Positions 44,039 to 56,044 of a stretch of DNA of 64,000 nucleotides are shown here, one piece after another. The translations under genes and the position numbers were made by a program. The DNA comes from Plotosus lineatus (Eukaryota > Chordata > Actinopteri > Siluriformes > Plotosidae): assembly GCA_024760905.1 (NCBI GenBank), contig CM045750.1:16556919-16620918 (forward strand), given 5' to 3'. The notes under the pieces are model-generated. The model ran no database searches, was not told the origin of the DNA, and worked only from the letters and a program-made list of their open reading frames with translations. How positions within the stretch are numbered: the first letter of the stretch is position 1; each line of letters starts with the position of its first letter.

Positions 44039-44705
44039 TTTCAAGATGGCGGCTCATGTGTATGCGGCAGCTCAGAGCTCTCAGTGTTTTTTTTTTTGTT
44101 GTTTTTTTTTTTTTTTTTGTATCCTTTCTTGTTTTTGTTTGAGTTTCAAAGACTTTTATCCATAAAACAGTACAGAAAGGCTGAACTGTTGGAGCTAAGC
44201 AAAAATTCTGAACTTTTTGAACCTCCAAAGCTGGATTTTATTCCACTGGAGGCTCAGTGAACCATGGGAGATTTCATCATCCCTCCTCTTTGGCCCAGGA
44301 GATGGAGGAGATACCGTAAACAAAAGCAGGGTAAGTGGGGTGGGGTTGCGTGCTAGGTTACATGCTAACCCACACAGACAGGCGTTCTCCAGTCTTCTCC
44401 TCTCGAGCGCCAGGTCTCTCACCAACAAACTAGACGAGATCTGCTTGAGGTTCCCCTCGCATAGGATGGACAGCTGTGTGGCAATCATCACTGAGATCTG
44501 GCTGGATAACTATATCCCCAACGCTGCAGGGGAGCTTGCAGGGCGCTCTCTGTTCCGGGCTGACAGGACCGCAGTTTCGGGCAAGATCAAAGGTGGAGGT
44601 TTGATGCGCTACATTCATAACTCATGGTGTTATGTGACCAAGCATATCGGAACATTCTGTTCCCCTGATCTGGAATATCTGCCAGCGAAGTGTAGACTAA
44701 TCAAA
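44039..44705 (+). mobile_element. L2/CR1-type LINE 5' portion
   Basis: Starts with an AAGATGGCGGCTCATGTGTA leader, a YY1-like motif like those at some LINE promoters, then a T-rich tract. Degraded coding follows: RRWRRYRKQKQGKWGGV, LTNKLDEICLRF, TEIWLDNYIPNAAGELAGRS and FRADRTAVSGKIKGGGL. These are the start of the apurinic-like endonuclease domain of L2/CR1-group elements. The rest of the ORF is missing and the copy joins a SINE-B. Retaining the 5' end and losing the 3' end is unusual for a LINE. Confidence 0.7.
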
Positions 44706-44921
44706 CTGGTTAGAGGGTCCGAGTCCCACTCTCCGCAAGGTTGTCACTGTCCCCCCGGTGCAGCTAACTGGGTTATTAAAGGCCGGCCATGTCTCTCACT
44801 GTCTGTGGTGAGAGGTTCATGTAAAAGAACCATTGCTGACTTTCGTAAAGGGTAGCTGCATAGCTGTCAGCATGTTTCCACCCTGCAATGGCCTAGCGAG
44901 CTGTCCAGGGTATACTCTGAA
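44706..44921 (+). mobile_element. SINE-B, head-truncated, fused to LINE
   Basis: Begins abruptly near the B box (GGTCCGAGTCCCACTCTCCG), has the full body and ends early in tail1 (GAGCTGTCCAGGGTATACTC). No duplication separates it from the LINE piece. Confidence 0.82.
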
Positions 44922-45036
44922 ACGCAGAAAAATAATCTCTTGCATGTGGAGTCATAAAACATCTTGAAGTGGCTTTCAAAAATTGCAAACAAATGAAAAC
45001 AATTTGTGTCAGTTCCTTGTGATCACATGTATATAC
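44922..45036 (+). mobile_element. fragment of the old dispersed repeat
   Basis: ATGTGGAGTCATAAAACATC and a following CAAAAATTGCAAAC resemble 22384-22436 (CATGTGGAGTCGCAAAACAT). Confidence 0.4.
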
Positions 45037-45227
45037 AAGGATACCTCGCTACTTCGCGCTTCAATTCATGTAGCTTCAGTCCAACGACTTTTTTTTTTTT
45101 TTTAAATGTTCATCAAATTAAAAAATAAGTTCAGGAAAATTCCACAAAAAAAAAAGTCCAAATATGCAAAAAAAAACCCAAACGAACAAAAAAAAACAAC
45201 CCAAAACCCCCCAACAAAACTACTTAT
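45037..45227 (-). mobile_element. CA-carrying MITE, one end only
   Basis: GATACCTCGCTACTTCGCGC is the right end of the family in reverse. The copy stops at CCAACAAAACTACTTATGCA, just before the expected CA segment. Confidence 0.75.
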
Positions 45228-45452
45228 GCACCTCTCTGTGATAGCTTGTCGTACTGTCCAGGGTGTACTCTGCCCTCCCCGGATTCGGCTGGGATGTTCC
45301 CCAGCCTCCCTGCGATGCTAATTATGATTAAGCGGTTATAGAAAATGAACTGAACTGAAGATTGTCCCTGGGTTAGTACCCAGCCCTTGCCCAGAGATGG
45401 GTTCCAGCCTCTCTGTAACCCTAATAATATTAAGCTGTTCAGTAAATCAGGC
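45228..45452 (+). mobile_element. two consecutive SINE tail1 fragments
   Basis: 45228-45358 ends GGTTATAGAAAATGAACTG (SINE-B type). 45360-45452 (AGAGATGGGTTCCAGCCTCT, TTAAGCTGTTCAGTAAATC) is a V-SINE-type tail. Confidence 0.65.
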
Positions 45453-46563
45453 AGCAAAAGTGCTCTCTTATTAGTATTAAATTTCTTCAATAATATCTCT
45501 TTTATTCTCAGTCTTAACAGTACAAATACAGGAAATAGTGCGTGATGTATAGTCTAGAATAGCATAGAGTACAGAGTATTTTTGGGAAGACTATTCTTTG
45601 ACTTCACATGTTGTGCTGTTGTACTGTAAATGGTGTTATCATTTTTTTTTACATGAACACTAAAAGAACCTTCATTTACTTCAGTTATAGCCTTAGAATA
45701 AATGCTGCCTGGGAACATGGCAGCAATTTGATGTTTTTCCTGTCAAACGGATGAATGGAGAGCATTTGGCATCTTTCCCTGATGCGTGTGGCCACCAGAG
45801 TGCTATTGAGGTAAGCAATGAAGGGTGATTTATCGACGCCAGCCATGCGCTTACTAAGCCTGGACAGTGTGTGATTGAAAAGTAAAAAAGTGCGCCACAA
45901 CTTCACCATGAGGCCATTTTATGGCAATTAAACAGTATACACTTCCTTCCTTTGTGGCCATTTTGAAGGAAAGTGGCCTTGCTCTGCATGGAGGATACTT
46001 CTGTCATATTCTATCTAAGATTAAAAAATAGTTCATTTTTTTTCACCAATGAACTTGACTGCTGGTTCAACACACTGCTGATTGGGGTGTTGGCAGCTCA
46101 ACTATTAAAGGCACTTATTTCTGAGAAGTTCTTGAAAGGTGTCAGAGCTGGAAGGCTAGTCACAGGATTGAACACATATTTGAATCTTTTCGTTTCAAGC
46201 CACTTTCAATAGCACAAAGAAGGTGGTGGTGGTGGTGGTGGTCTAGTTGTGATGATATGGTTGATTGTTCTCTCACAATATTCAGAGGGGAAGTGAAATG
46301 TTCTAACCAATAACCCGTATTGCCCAATTACTGCTCGTCTCTATTTCTAAGTACAGCAGTGAGCATGTGAGATATCATTATTGCATGTCAAAGAATCTTT
46401 CATTAAAGGCTCGGCCTTTGAAAGCAATGATTGGTTATGGCTAACTTCTATGCGCCATATATGGTGAGACAATTGTGGGTTAAATATAAACATTTCTCAA
46501 TACAGCCCTGTAGAGGATGATGAGATTTCAAACTCACAGTATTATGAAAAAACATATATATTA
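45453..46563. other. repeat-poor sequence
   Basis: Only a (GGT)n run at 46225-46240 stands out. 45685-46050 is complex and could be conserved non-coding DNA. The 74-codon minus-strand frame there has no known domain. Confidence 0.35.
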
Positions 46564-46913
46564 GGGGCAGTGGTGGCCTGGTGGAAAAGGGTGCTGGATC
46601 GATGATCCTAAGGTTGGGGGTTTGAGTCCCGCTCTCCACAAGGTTGTCACTGTCGCCCCAGTGCAGCTAACTGGGTTATCAAAGGCTGGCCATGTCTCTC
46701 ACTGTCTATGGTGTGAGGTTCATGTAAAAGAACCATTGCTGACTTTCATCAAGAGAAGGCTGCAAAGACGTCAGTGTGTTTTCGCCCTGCAATGGCCTGG
46801 CGAGCTGTCCAGGGTGTACACTTCCCTCACCCGGAGTCAGCTGGGATGAGCGCCAGCCTCCCCGTGACCCTAATAATACCATAAACCCCTAAGTGGTTAT
46901 AGAAAATGAAATG
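46564..46913 (+). mobile_element. SINE-B with tail1, full length
   Basis: GGGGCAGTGGTGGCCTGGTG, B box GGTTTGAGTCCC, body and tail1, with an 8-9-base insertion near ACCATAAACCCC before AGTGGTTATAGAAAATG. Confidence 0.9.
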
Positions 46914-47812
46914 ATGATATTGAGAATATAGATATATCTCAGTATGTAAAAGACCAGGTTTAAAACATTGGTGGGATTATGTGACCGTCAAGCCATCACG
47001 TGAAACTCGCAAATAAACTTGAATGCTACTGTGACGGCTCAGAGGTACTTCAGGAAAAACTGTCAATGAACATAGTCTGCCATCATATCTGTAAACACAA
47101 CCAAAAACTTACGCCGCCGTACATTAATTCTCTCCAGAAATGGCACCGAGTTGGTTCGGCCCAAACTCATCTCAGATACACCAAAAAACACCAAAAAACA
47201 GCCGAACCATGGGCTGTGGTTAGATGAGCCAACAATTCAGCTTTTTTTTTTTTTTCATGCAATACTGTACATCAAGGTCTTTGTACCGAAGATGAAACAA
47301 CCATCCAGGTAGTTATTAGTTTAATGTGCAAAAAGCAGCATTTCAGATCTATGGGGTACATAAGTATCTCCAACATGGGTGAGTAGCATGTGTGTGTGTG
47401 TGTGAAAGTATTATTAATGCAAAGAGATTGGCATTTAAAAGAGATATGTGGCCCTCAGGGTAATTTCTTTTTCTGGGAAGTGCATGTTGTTTTGCCGTAA
47501 GAATGTCTGTCTTTATTCGACACAAGCTTCAAGAGTATGGCTTTGTAGACACAGAGTACATGTGATTGAATGGCCTGCTGCCACTTCAGGCTTTTCTACC
47601 TACCGAAAATGTGGGGTGCATCAGTAAGAGGAAAAGAGACCATGGACAGTTTAGCAACTGAGGTCAAGTATCTGTTACTTTTATAAATAGGAAATGCATA
47701 AACATAAATTCCCTGAAGATTTTAGAAATTTTGTGGAATCAATGTTTCACCTAGAGTTTGGTTTGAAAAAGATGGATGTGATTCCATAAATCCTCTCAAA
47801 TGAATTCAGTAA

Positions 47813-47817
<5 letters not shown>
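46914..47817. other. unassigned; possible decayed DNA transposon
   Basis: The interval 46980-47230 reads like an old coding-derived repeat (GGTACTTCAGGAAAAACTGT, TCTCCAGAAATGGCACCGAG), but no protein motif survives. A (TG)n run lies at 47389-47403. The remaining sequence is unremarkable. Confidence 0.25.

Positions 47818-47870
<53 letters not shown>
47818..47870 (+). repeat. (GT)n microsatellite
   Basis: About 26 uninterrupted GT units directly before a MITE. Confidence 0.92.
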
Positions 47871-47874
<4 letters not shown>

Positions 47875-47879
47875 AATAT

Positions 47880-48363
47880 AAAATGATCCCTCGCTACTTC
47901 CAGCTTCAATTCATGCAGCTTCAGTGCATCGCGGGTTTTTAAAAAATATTAATCGAAAATGTTTTTAAATAAGGAAATTAAGGAAAAATAGGGGATTGGT
48001 TCAGGAAAATGCTGCAAAAAAAGGCCAATTATGTAAAAAAAAAACAAAAAAACAATCAAACATAAATAAAAAACATCCCAAAACCCCCCAACAAAACTAA
48101 GCACATTTTTATGTGAGGTGCGCATCTGAGTGTTTGCGTGTGTGTCTGTATGTGTGTGTATTTATATTTTATTTACATCTTATGCATTATTTTTGAATTT
48201 TTTATTGTCATAAGCATTTATAGCATTGAATATGTATTTATTGATATTATATACACATATACATGTAAGTATACGGCAGTCAGGGGGAACGATCCTATTT
48301 TGTGGAAATCGGCGGTCGCAGGGGAGTCTCGGTCCCCATTAACCACGGAAAGTGAGGGATCTC

Positions 48364-48365
<2 letters not shown>
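47880..48365 (-). mobile_element. CA-carrying Tigger-like MITE, inverted copy
   Basis: TGATCCCTCGCTACTTCCAG and CCACGGAAAGTGAGGGATCT are the ends. Internal landmarks run in reverse order with TG repeats at about 48136-48160. It runs into (GT)n on the right. Confidence 0.85.

Positions 48366-48440
<75 letters not shown>
48366..48440 (+). repeat. (GT)n/(TA)n array
   Basis: A GT run followed by a TA run, placed between two elements. Confidence 0.9.
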
Positions 48441-48441
<1 letters not shown>

Positions 48442-48586
48442 ATTTTCTGAGTAGATCCTTCCGTAGGAGAGTGCTCAATACTACTCTTCTGTAATCACCT
48501 GAAGAGAGAGGATGGTTTCACCACCCCTCGAAACAGATCTGTAGTGATAAATGGAGTTTCAATAGAAAGCCTTTGTCCTGTCCTTT

Positions 48587-48588
<2 letters not shown>
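48441..48588. mobile_element. TA-flanked element, missing right end
   Basis: GATTTTCTGAGTAGATCCTT then TCCGTAGGAGAGTGCTCAAT, followed by the same core as 39814-39985. (TA)n follows where the right end should be. Confidence 0.55.
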
Positions 48589-48644
<56 letters not shown>

Positions 48645-48645
<1 letters not shown>

Positions 48646-48938
48646 CCTTTTGGCTTTTTCCCTTTTTCAGGAGTCGCCACAGGAGGAGTTCGCACATTTA
48701 ATTTTTGGCATAGGTTTTTACTTCGGATGTTCTTCCTGTCGACAGAAACACGCTGATGGCTTTGCAGCTACTCTTTACGAAAATCAGCAATAGTTCTTTT
48801 ACATGAAACTCTCACCATAGACAGTGAGAGACATGGCCGGTCCTAGGGGGACAGTGACAACCTTGTGGATAGTGGGACTTGAACCCCCAACCTTAGGATC
48901 AGTGGTCCAGCTCCCTATACCACCAGGCCACCTCTGCC
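48645..48938 (-). mobile_element. SINE-B with tail2, internally shortened
   Basis: Tail2 is degraded (GTCGCCACAGGAGGAGTTCG). A body deletion around the GGCCGGCCTTTGATAACCC region leaves GGCCGGTCCTAGGGG. It is flanked by T-rich and TA arrays. Confidence 0.85.
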
Positions 48939-48965
48939 CTATATATATATATATATATATATATA

Positions 48966-49233
48966 GCGCCCATCCCAGCAGACTCAGGGCTAGGGTATAG
49001 TGCATGTCCAAGACTCACTCAACCATTCACACTCACAGCTAGGGGCAATTTGGAACTGCCAATTAACTTCCTTGTGCATATTTTTGGACTGTGGGATGAA
49101 ACCAGAGTACCCATAGTACACAAGCATGGGGAGAACATGCAAACTCCATACAGAAACACCCAACATGGAATTGAATCCAGGCCTTCTTTCTGTGAGGCGG
49201 GCATGCTAACCACTATGCTACCGTGCCGCCCTG
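48966..49233 (-). mobile_element. V-SINE, tail truncated
   Basis: GCGCCCATCCCAGCAGACTC to the head ACCACTATGCTACCGTGCCG; the last part of tail1 is replaced by a TA array. Confidence 0.85.
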
Positions 49234-49436
49234 TAGTTTAAGATGCATTCTAGTTTAGCTGTCGTCTTCCTGATTTTGATAGCAACCTGGTACGTGTCCA
49301 AATAGACATTTGCTCAAATACTTCAACTATGTCTTCAATTTGCAGCACTGGAATTCTGTCAATTTTCTTTCTCCTCTTAACGTGCTTGATATAAAATGTG
49401 GTCGATTTGCATCTTTACTATATCAGGTGTGTTTTG

Positions 49437-49850
49437 AATGGTGTTTGGTGAAAGCTTGGGTGGTGTTTGGTGTTTGGGTGGTGTCTGGTATTTAGGTGGT
49501 GTTTGGTGTTTGCTGAAAGCTTTGGATGGTGTTTGCTGTTTGATGTTTGGTGTTTGGATGGCATTTTGTGAAAGCTTTGGATGGTGTTTGGTGTTTGATG
49601 GTTGGTGTTTTGTGAAAGCTTTGGATGGTGTTTGGTGTTTGATGGTTGGTGTTTGGGGAAAGCTTTGGGTGGTGTTTAGTGTTCGGGTGGTGTTTGGTGT
49701 TTGGTGAAAGCTTTTGGTGGTGTTTTATGTTTGGAGTTTGGTGAGAATTTGTATGGTGTTTGGTGAAAGCTTTGGATGGTGTTTGATGGCTGGTGTTTGG
49801 ATGGTGTTTGGTGTTTGGTGAAAGCTTTAGATGGTGTTTGTAGCATAATG
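49437..49850 (+). repeat. GT-rich minisatellite, about 44-46 bp unit
   Basis: Degenerate units built on GTGAAAGCTTTGGATGGTG and TTTGGTGTTTGATGGTTGG. The plus strand is almost free of C apart from the AAGCTT sites. The 197-codon minus-strand frame (KHHPNTKHHP-like) is a translation of the repeat. Confidence 0.9.
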
Positions 49851-49872
49851 TGAAAGCTGTCACTTGGCAGCA

Positions 49873-50130
49873 AGAGTTCATGGTAAATTTCTTAATTTTT
49901 TCCATGTTCTTCCTGTGCTTGTATTGGTTTTCTCCATTTACTCCGGTTTCCTTATTTAGTCCAAAGACATGCACATTAGGCTCATTGACTGTTCCATATT
50001 GACCCAAAGTGTGAATGTGAGAGCAAATAGTTGTGTGTTTTTTGTCTGCAATGGTCCGGTTGGTCAGGGTGTACCTCACCACCACCCAATGTCAGCCTAT
50101 GTGACCCTACTATAATCAAGCAGTTCAGTT
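49873..50130 (+). mobile_element. V-SINE, 5'-truncated, diverged
   Basis: CCATGTTCTTCCTGTGCTTG, TTAGTCCAAAGACATGCACA and a tail1 with deletions (CAATGTCAGCCTATGTGACC). Confidence 0.75.
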
Positions 50131-50427
50131 AATATGTAGGAGTGAGAGTAAGTATATTGGCATTCAGTTTTGCTGACAAAATGCCAATTGACTTATCAAA
50201 TAAGTCTAACCCTAACCCTTTTCACTCAGTGTTAACAAATAAAGTCGTGGAAGCTCGGATGTGGTCAAGTAGAAGCTATAAATGGAAAGTAAAGAGCGAG
50301 GGAGAGCTGACAGAAAACGTGATCAGCCTTATCACCAGCAATCAACTTAAACTCTGCCATGCTTGTAAAGAAGCGAGTGAGCAAAGAGTGAAAGTTGCAG
50401 CAGTAGCTAATCAAGATTCAGGACTGG

Positions 50428-50479
<52 letters not shown>

Positions 50480-51147
50480 TGTGCAACTGGAAAGCAGCAA
50501 AATCACTTAAAGATTAGAGGTGAAAGATAAAAATAAATAATATAAATTCTTTATCAAATAATTAAATTAAGAAATAGATATTTTTAATTTCTTCAGGATG
50601 TGAGATTTCTGTTCAGATTGTAACAAACTGTGGCGCAGAAAAGTTCAAGCTTCTGTTACCATGAGTATTTTTAATTTATTTAATTTAATTCAGCATGCCG
50701 TTTTAGATTAAGGCGTAAGCTTACTTTCGAAGTCAGTGCTGAGTCATTAAGTTTCAAATTCCTGGTTTAATATAATCCATGTAATAAATAATAAATGTAA
50801 TAAAAATGAATGTAATTAATAATAAATGTAATTAATATAAGATGTAATTATGGTGTTCTGGGTGTTTGCCATATGCTATAAATGTAAATAAAAAATGAAC
50901 CACCTTAATATTCATGATCTATTCATTTTAATATAAAATAATTACACTCAATTTAAGGAACGATATAAAAATAAATAAATAAATACTTTCAGTGTAGTTG
51001 CCTTCAATAACCATATATTTTAAAAGTGTAAATTTTAAGCTACTTCTTAGCAGGGAAAATTGCTTGCCTTGTTTGCAGATTTTTTTTTTTGTTTGTTAGG
51101 TTGTTTTTTTTTTAATTATTTGTGCTATATTATTTTCTTATATTTAG

Positions 51148-51194
<47 letters not shown>

Positions 51195-51267
51195 AATGAA
51201 TGTTTATTTTAAATACTGTATGTCAAAACAGTGGTCAGTAAACAGTGCTTATGGATCGAACAAACAA
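50131..51267. other. AT-rich sequence with (GT)n and (ATT)n
   Basis: (GT)n at about 50430-50482 and (ATT)n at 51149-51190. The 122-codon plus-strand frame at 50142 ends in a GT-encoded tail, and I recognise no domain. 51196-51267 may belong to the LINE that follows. Confidence 0.35.
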
Positions 51268-51279
51268 GGACAAATTGTT

Positions 51280-51595
51280 CATCATTTCCGTACCTGCTTA
51301 ATCCTAATTAGGGTCGCAGGGAGGCTGGCTCCCATCCCAGCTGACTCCGGGCGAGGGCAGAGTACACCCTGGACAGCTCGCCAGGCCATCGCAGGGCGGA
51401 AACACGCTGACGGCTTTGCAGCTACTCTTGTCAATAGTCATCAATGGTTCTTTTACATGAACCTCTCACCATAGACAATGAGAGACATGGCCGGCCTTTG
51501 ATAACCCAGTTAGCTGCACTGGGAGGACAGTGACAATCTTATGGATAGTGGGACTCGAACCCCCAACCTTGGAATCAGCGATCCAGCTCCCTATG
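51280..51595 (-). mobile_element. SINE-B with tail1, slightly 5'-truncated
   Basis: Complete tail1 and body; the last head bases are missing after CAGCTCCCTAT. A perfect 12-bp duplication, GGACAAATTGTT (51268-51279, 51596-51607), flanks it. It inserted just upstream of, or within, the L2-type LINE leader. Confidence 0.92.
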
Positions 51596-51607
51596 GGACA
51601 AATTGTT

Positions 51608-54306
51608 AAAGCTAAGCAACTAGTGAAGAAGTGTCTTTACCAGCATGTGGTACCATCAGTGATCATGGGAAATGTGACCTCGCTGCCCAGTAAGATTGAA
51701 GAACTGGCTGCGCTGGTGAAAAATGTTAAGATTTACAAGGGGCGCAGTGTGTCGTGCTTCTCTGAAACATGGCTCACCACTAGCATTCCGGATGATAACG
51801 TTGAGCTGCCTGGCTTCAGCACTGCCACAACAGACAGGGACACAAAAGCCTGTGGAAAGCGGAATGGAGGAGGACTCAGGATCTACATAAACACCAGGTG
51901 GTGTAACCCTGGGCACGTTTGCACAAAGATTTCAATCTGCTGCAGGGTTATTGAACTGCCAGCGGTAAGCCTGCATCCCCATTGCTTGCCCAGGGAGTTT
52001 GGACACGCCATTGTGCTCATTGTTTTCATTCCTCCACATGCCGATGTGGAAGTAGCATGTGATGTCATCGGCTTTGGTGTTCCTAAGCTGCAAACACAGC
52101 AACCCAAGGCCGGTTGTTTTAATCTCTGGGGACTTTAATTATGTGAATTTGGACAAAATACTACCTGTTTTTACCCAGACCATTGACTGTTACACCAGAG
52201 GAAATAAGACAATCAACTGAATGTAAAAGATGCAGACAGCACCTCTCCACTGATCACACTGATCATGACCTTTAAGGTCTAACTACGCTGATCATAACCT
52301 CATTACAAACCAAGACTGAGGAATCTCACTACAACACCTCAGTCATTCAGGAAGCGGTCCCCCAATCCAGTGAGGACATTGTGGAATTGATTGGCTCTAC
52401 TACAGATTACATTAACTTCTGTGTGGACATCCCTGTTCCAGTAAGAGCTGTATGCTGCTGTGCCAACAACAAGCCATGGATCACTAACAATATCAAGATC
52501 CTTCTGAACCAGAAAAAGAGGGCCTTTTAAAGATGGTGATCAAAAGAACCTCAAGCACTTACAGAAGGTACTTAAAGTTCAACTCAGGAAGGTGAAGGAG
52601 CGGTACAGGAGGAAATTAGACACGAAGCTGCAAACTAACAACATGAAGGAGGTGTGTGATGGAATGAAAACCAACACTGGCTACAGCTCGAAGTGGGGTG
52701 TGACAATTGAAGGGGGTGTACTGAAGGCAAACCAGTTGAAATGAAATGAAATCTTCAACAGGTTCGACTGCACAAACATATTCACACCCCAGAGCACTGC
52801 ACCCCTCAACCTCCATGCTACCATTTCCCGCCCCCCACTGGCCAATACCGTGAGAGAGGAGAACGACCCCCTCCCCCCACCCACAAACACAGCACCCGAA
52901 GTGAGTGGACAACCAAGAAGGCTTCATCCCTGCAAAGCAGCAGGTTTATAGGGAATCTCCCCAAGGTTGTTGACGGCATGTGCAGTAGTGCTAGCAACAC
53001 CCTCTCCAGCGTTTGGTATTGTAGCGTTGGTAACCTCAACCAGAATTTGGTATCTGAAAGGGAACCTCAGCTATTTAAGAAGTCATGCATCATCACAGTC
53101 CCAAAGAAACCACGTCCTGGAGACTTGAAGGATTTCAGACCAGTTGCCCTGACATCACATCTGATAAAGAGCAGCTGCTATTTCACCACCTATGGCCATA
53201 TGTCCACCATGATTTCAACCGCCTGCAGTTTGCATACCAGGAGAAACTGGGAGTTTGAGATGCAATCACATATCTGCGACACTGATCTCTCTTTCTCACC
53301 TCGATGGGGGCAGTGGTGCTGTAAGAATCACATTCGTACACTTCTCCAGCATCTCCAACACCATCCAGCCTCTTCACCTCAGGAAGAAACTGGCACAGAT
53401 AGAGGTAAATTCACACCAAGTGGATTGGATCATTGATTACCTGACAGACAGACCTCAGTACGTGCAATTGGGGTACTGCATGTCAGACACGGTATTCAGC
53501 AGCACAGGAGTGCCACAGGGGACCGTACTGCCCCCAGTCATGTTTACAGTGTACACCTCAGACCGTCATCATAACTCGGAGTAATGCCATGTATAGAAAT
53601 TTGTGGATGACATTGCTATTGTGGATTATATCAGAAATGGACAGGAAGTGGAGTACAGGAAAATGATCCAGGACTTGGATTTCATGGAGTGAGTCCAACC
53701 ACCTGCACCTCAACACCACCAAAACAAAAGAGATGGTGGTGGACTTCAGAAGAACCAGGCCACACTCAGATCAGTGATAATCAGAGGGGGACCAGGTAGA
53801 GATTGTGCAGATGTACAAATACCTGGGCATGCAGCTGGATAGCAAACTAGATTGAATTGCCAACATGGACGGCAGGAAAGGGCAGAAGGAAAGGAAATAA
53901 CTGTTTGTATTTCCTCATCAGACGAGCATCCTTCAACATCTGAAAAAACTGAAAGAGATGTTCTACAGAACTGTGGTGGCGAGCGCCCTGCTTTAAATGA
54001 TGGTCTGCTGGGGGGGAGGGGGGTCTGCTTCTCATTAAGAAGAAGGACAACTCACGATTGTACAAACTAGTGAGGAAGTAGTCAGGACGGCACTAGGCAG
54101 TGTAACATCTGTGGCAGAATGACGGGCACTGAGTAGGCTCTTGTCAGTTATAGACAATCCACTGCACCCACTGCACGAAGTCACCAGACAGAGGAGCGGC
54201 ATCAGCGACAGGCTGCTGTTATTGCCCTGTTCCACTGACAGAGTGAGTAGATTGTTCCTCCCCCAGGCCATCAGACTTTTTAACTTCTAGCATGAGGGGG
54301 CTAACA

Positions 54307-54346
<40 letters not shown>

Positions 54347-54690
54347 CCACACACCTGCTTTGCACTGCACCACTCATTGTACACCATCAACGTAAAACAG
54401 CACAAACATGTTTACACTGGACTTTTTAAATAATTTGCTCTGGACAACCAATTACCAGGTCAACAAAAGACTGCACTGCACCATCACCTCTCACAGCCCA
54501 CCAGGTACCTTAATCTGCACACGAATGTTTACATCGGACTTTTGTTAACTTCTGCAGTAGGATGCCAATTTGCACCATTACAGCATGACCTACAATTACG
54601 ACACTTTCTTGTACTTTCAACAATGCCTGTTCAAGTTCTGAACATTTTTACTTTTTACTATAGAAGCCTCATCATAGCTGCATCACACAC
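51608..54690 (+). pseudogene. L2-type LINE ORF2, near complete but decayed
   Basis: The endonuclease domain opens with MGNVTSLPSKIEELAALVKN (51665), CFSETWLTTSIPDDNVELPG, GGGLRIYINTRWCNPGHV and VFIPPHADVEVACDVI. RT motifs follow: CIITVPKKPRPGDLKDFRPV then ALTSHL (53090-53165), VDWIIDYLTDRPQYVQLG (53415-53470), SSTGVPQGTVLPPVMFTVYT (53500-53560), KFVDDIAIVDYI (53600-53630), and MVVDFRRTRPHS with MYKYLGMQLDSKLD (53730-53850). The C-terminal part (HPLHEVTRQRSG, FLPQAIRLFN) ends near 54285. Frameshifts and stops are frequent, including FVDD in place of FADD. A (CA)n at 54303-54342 and a short 3' UTR follow. Confidence 0.85.
54303..54342 (+). repeat. (CA)n microsatellite in LINE 3' UTR
   Basis: About 19 CA units directly after the decayed ORF end. 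Confidence 0.9.
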
Positions 54691-54712
54691 ATACACACAT
54701 ATTATATATATA

Positions 54713-55062
54713 TTCGTCTTCCTTTCGGCTTTTTCCCTTTTACTCGGGAGTCGCCAGAGCGAGTCATCTGATTCACACATTTTGATTTGGCATAGGTTTT
54801 TACGTCGGATGCCCTTCCTGTCACAACCCTTTTAGCAAGGGATAGAAACACGTTGACGGCTTTGCAGCCTACTCTTTACAAATGTCAGCAATGGTTCTTT
54901 TACATGCCTCTCACCATAGACAGTGAGAGACATGGCCCGCCTTTGATAACCCAGTTAGCCGCACTGGGGGGCGGGCAGTGACAACCTTGTGGAGAGTGGG
55001 ACTCGAACCCACAACCTTTGGATCAGCGATCCAGTGCCCTATACTACTAGACCTCCACTGCC
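54713..55062 (-). mobile_element. SINE-B with tail2, full length
   Basis: Read on minus: GGGCAGTGGAGGTCTAGTAG, B box GGTTCGAGTCCC slightly altered (TGTGGGTTCGAGTCCC), body, and tail2 ending AAAAAGCCGAAAGGAAGACG. It inserted into TA-rich sequence, so its duplication cannot be separated from the repeat. Confidence 0.9.
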
Positions 55063-55331
<269 letters not shown>

Positions 55332-55332
55332 C

Positions 55333-55425
55333 ATTATTCATTTTCTGAACTGCTTGATCCTAGTTGGCGTACAGGGGAGGCTTGCGCCTACTGGCAATGC
55401 AGCCGACTCTTTTTATATGTGTGTG
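55333..55425 (-). mobile_element. SINE tail1 scrap
   Basis: TTCATTTTCTGAACTGCTTG and a CAGGGGAGGCTTGCGCC segment; it ends at a (GT)n/poly-G tract. Confidence 0.65.
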
Positions 55426-56044
55426 TGTGTGGGGGGGGGTGTATCAGTGATGAGAGGTGAGGTTGAGAGTGAGGCACTCACTCATCAAGAGTCAGATTTA
55501 CAAATACAAATTATCTCGAGTGTATTTCTCATCATTTGATTGACAACAGATATCAAATCATTAACAAAGAGAAAAGCATTGACATGACTGTCCATATTGT
55601 TAGTGTGGGGTTTGATGTGCAGTGTAATGCAACCCCATATCATGTTGCCTTCTATTTTAGTACAGTTCATACCTTTTAACATAAATGAAATTCTTTTCAG
55701 ACAATGCTTTTTGTTTTAGTTTTTTTGTATCTAATATCAGAATTCTTTACACAAACACACATTTCATTTGAGTTTAAATTTTATTCCAACTGCATTGATA
55801 TTCCTTTAGTTTTTATCTCTTGTTTAGATTGAAAGTCCAGATTTGTGAATTTTCTCAGTTTGGAAATGTTCTCTTCCATTTTGACAAAGCGGATTGTAAA
55901 GGAAATTTAACAAGTAAAGTAGGGTGTAGGTTGTGTAAGAATCTGTGGGTGTACAGGCCACTAGTCAGGGGTACTGTCCGCCTCAGTAACTTTTTTTACA
56001 CGTCACACAAATATATTTCTCACATTAGGCACATTAGGAAAAGA
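55426..56044. other. unassigned AT-rich sequence
   Basis: No recognised element; the open frames have no domain. Confidence 0.3.

Noticed and set aside
46980..47230. possible Tc1-type transposase remnant
   Set aside because: The wording of the DNA seemed familiar, but no transposase motif or terminal repeat can be shown here.
49492..50085. 197-codon minus-strand frame rich in K, H, P, N, T
   Set aside because: It is the complement of the GT-rich minisatellite plus a V-SINE fragment.
50205..50220. CTAACCCTAACCC, telomere-like repeat
   Set aside because: Only about two units; no array, so chance or trivial.
50142..50510. 122-codon frame with a complex N-terminal half
   Set aside because: Its end is (GT)n-encoded (CVCVCV), its start overlaps a V-SINE tail, and no family is recognised; left as unassigned.
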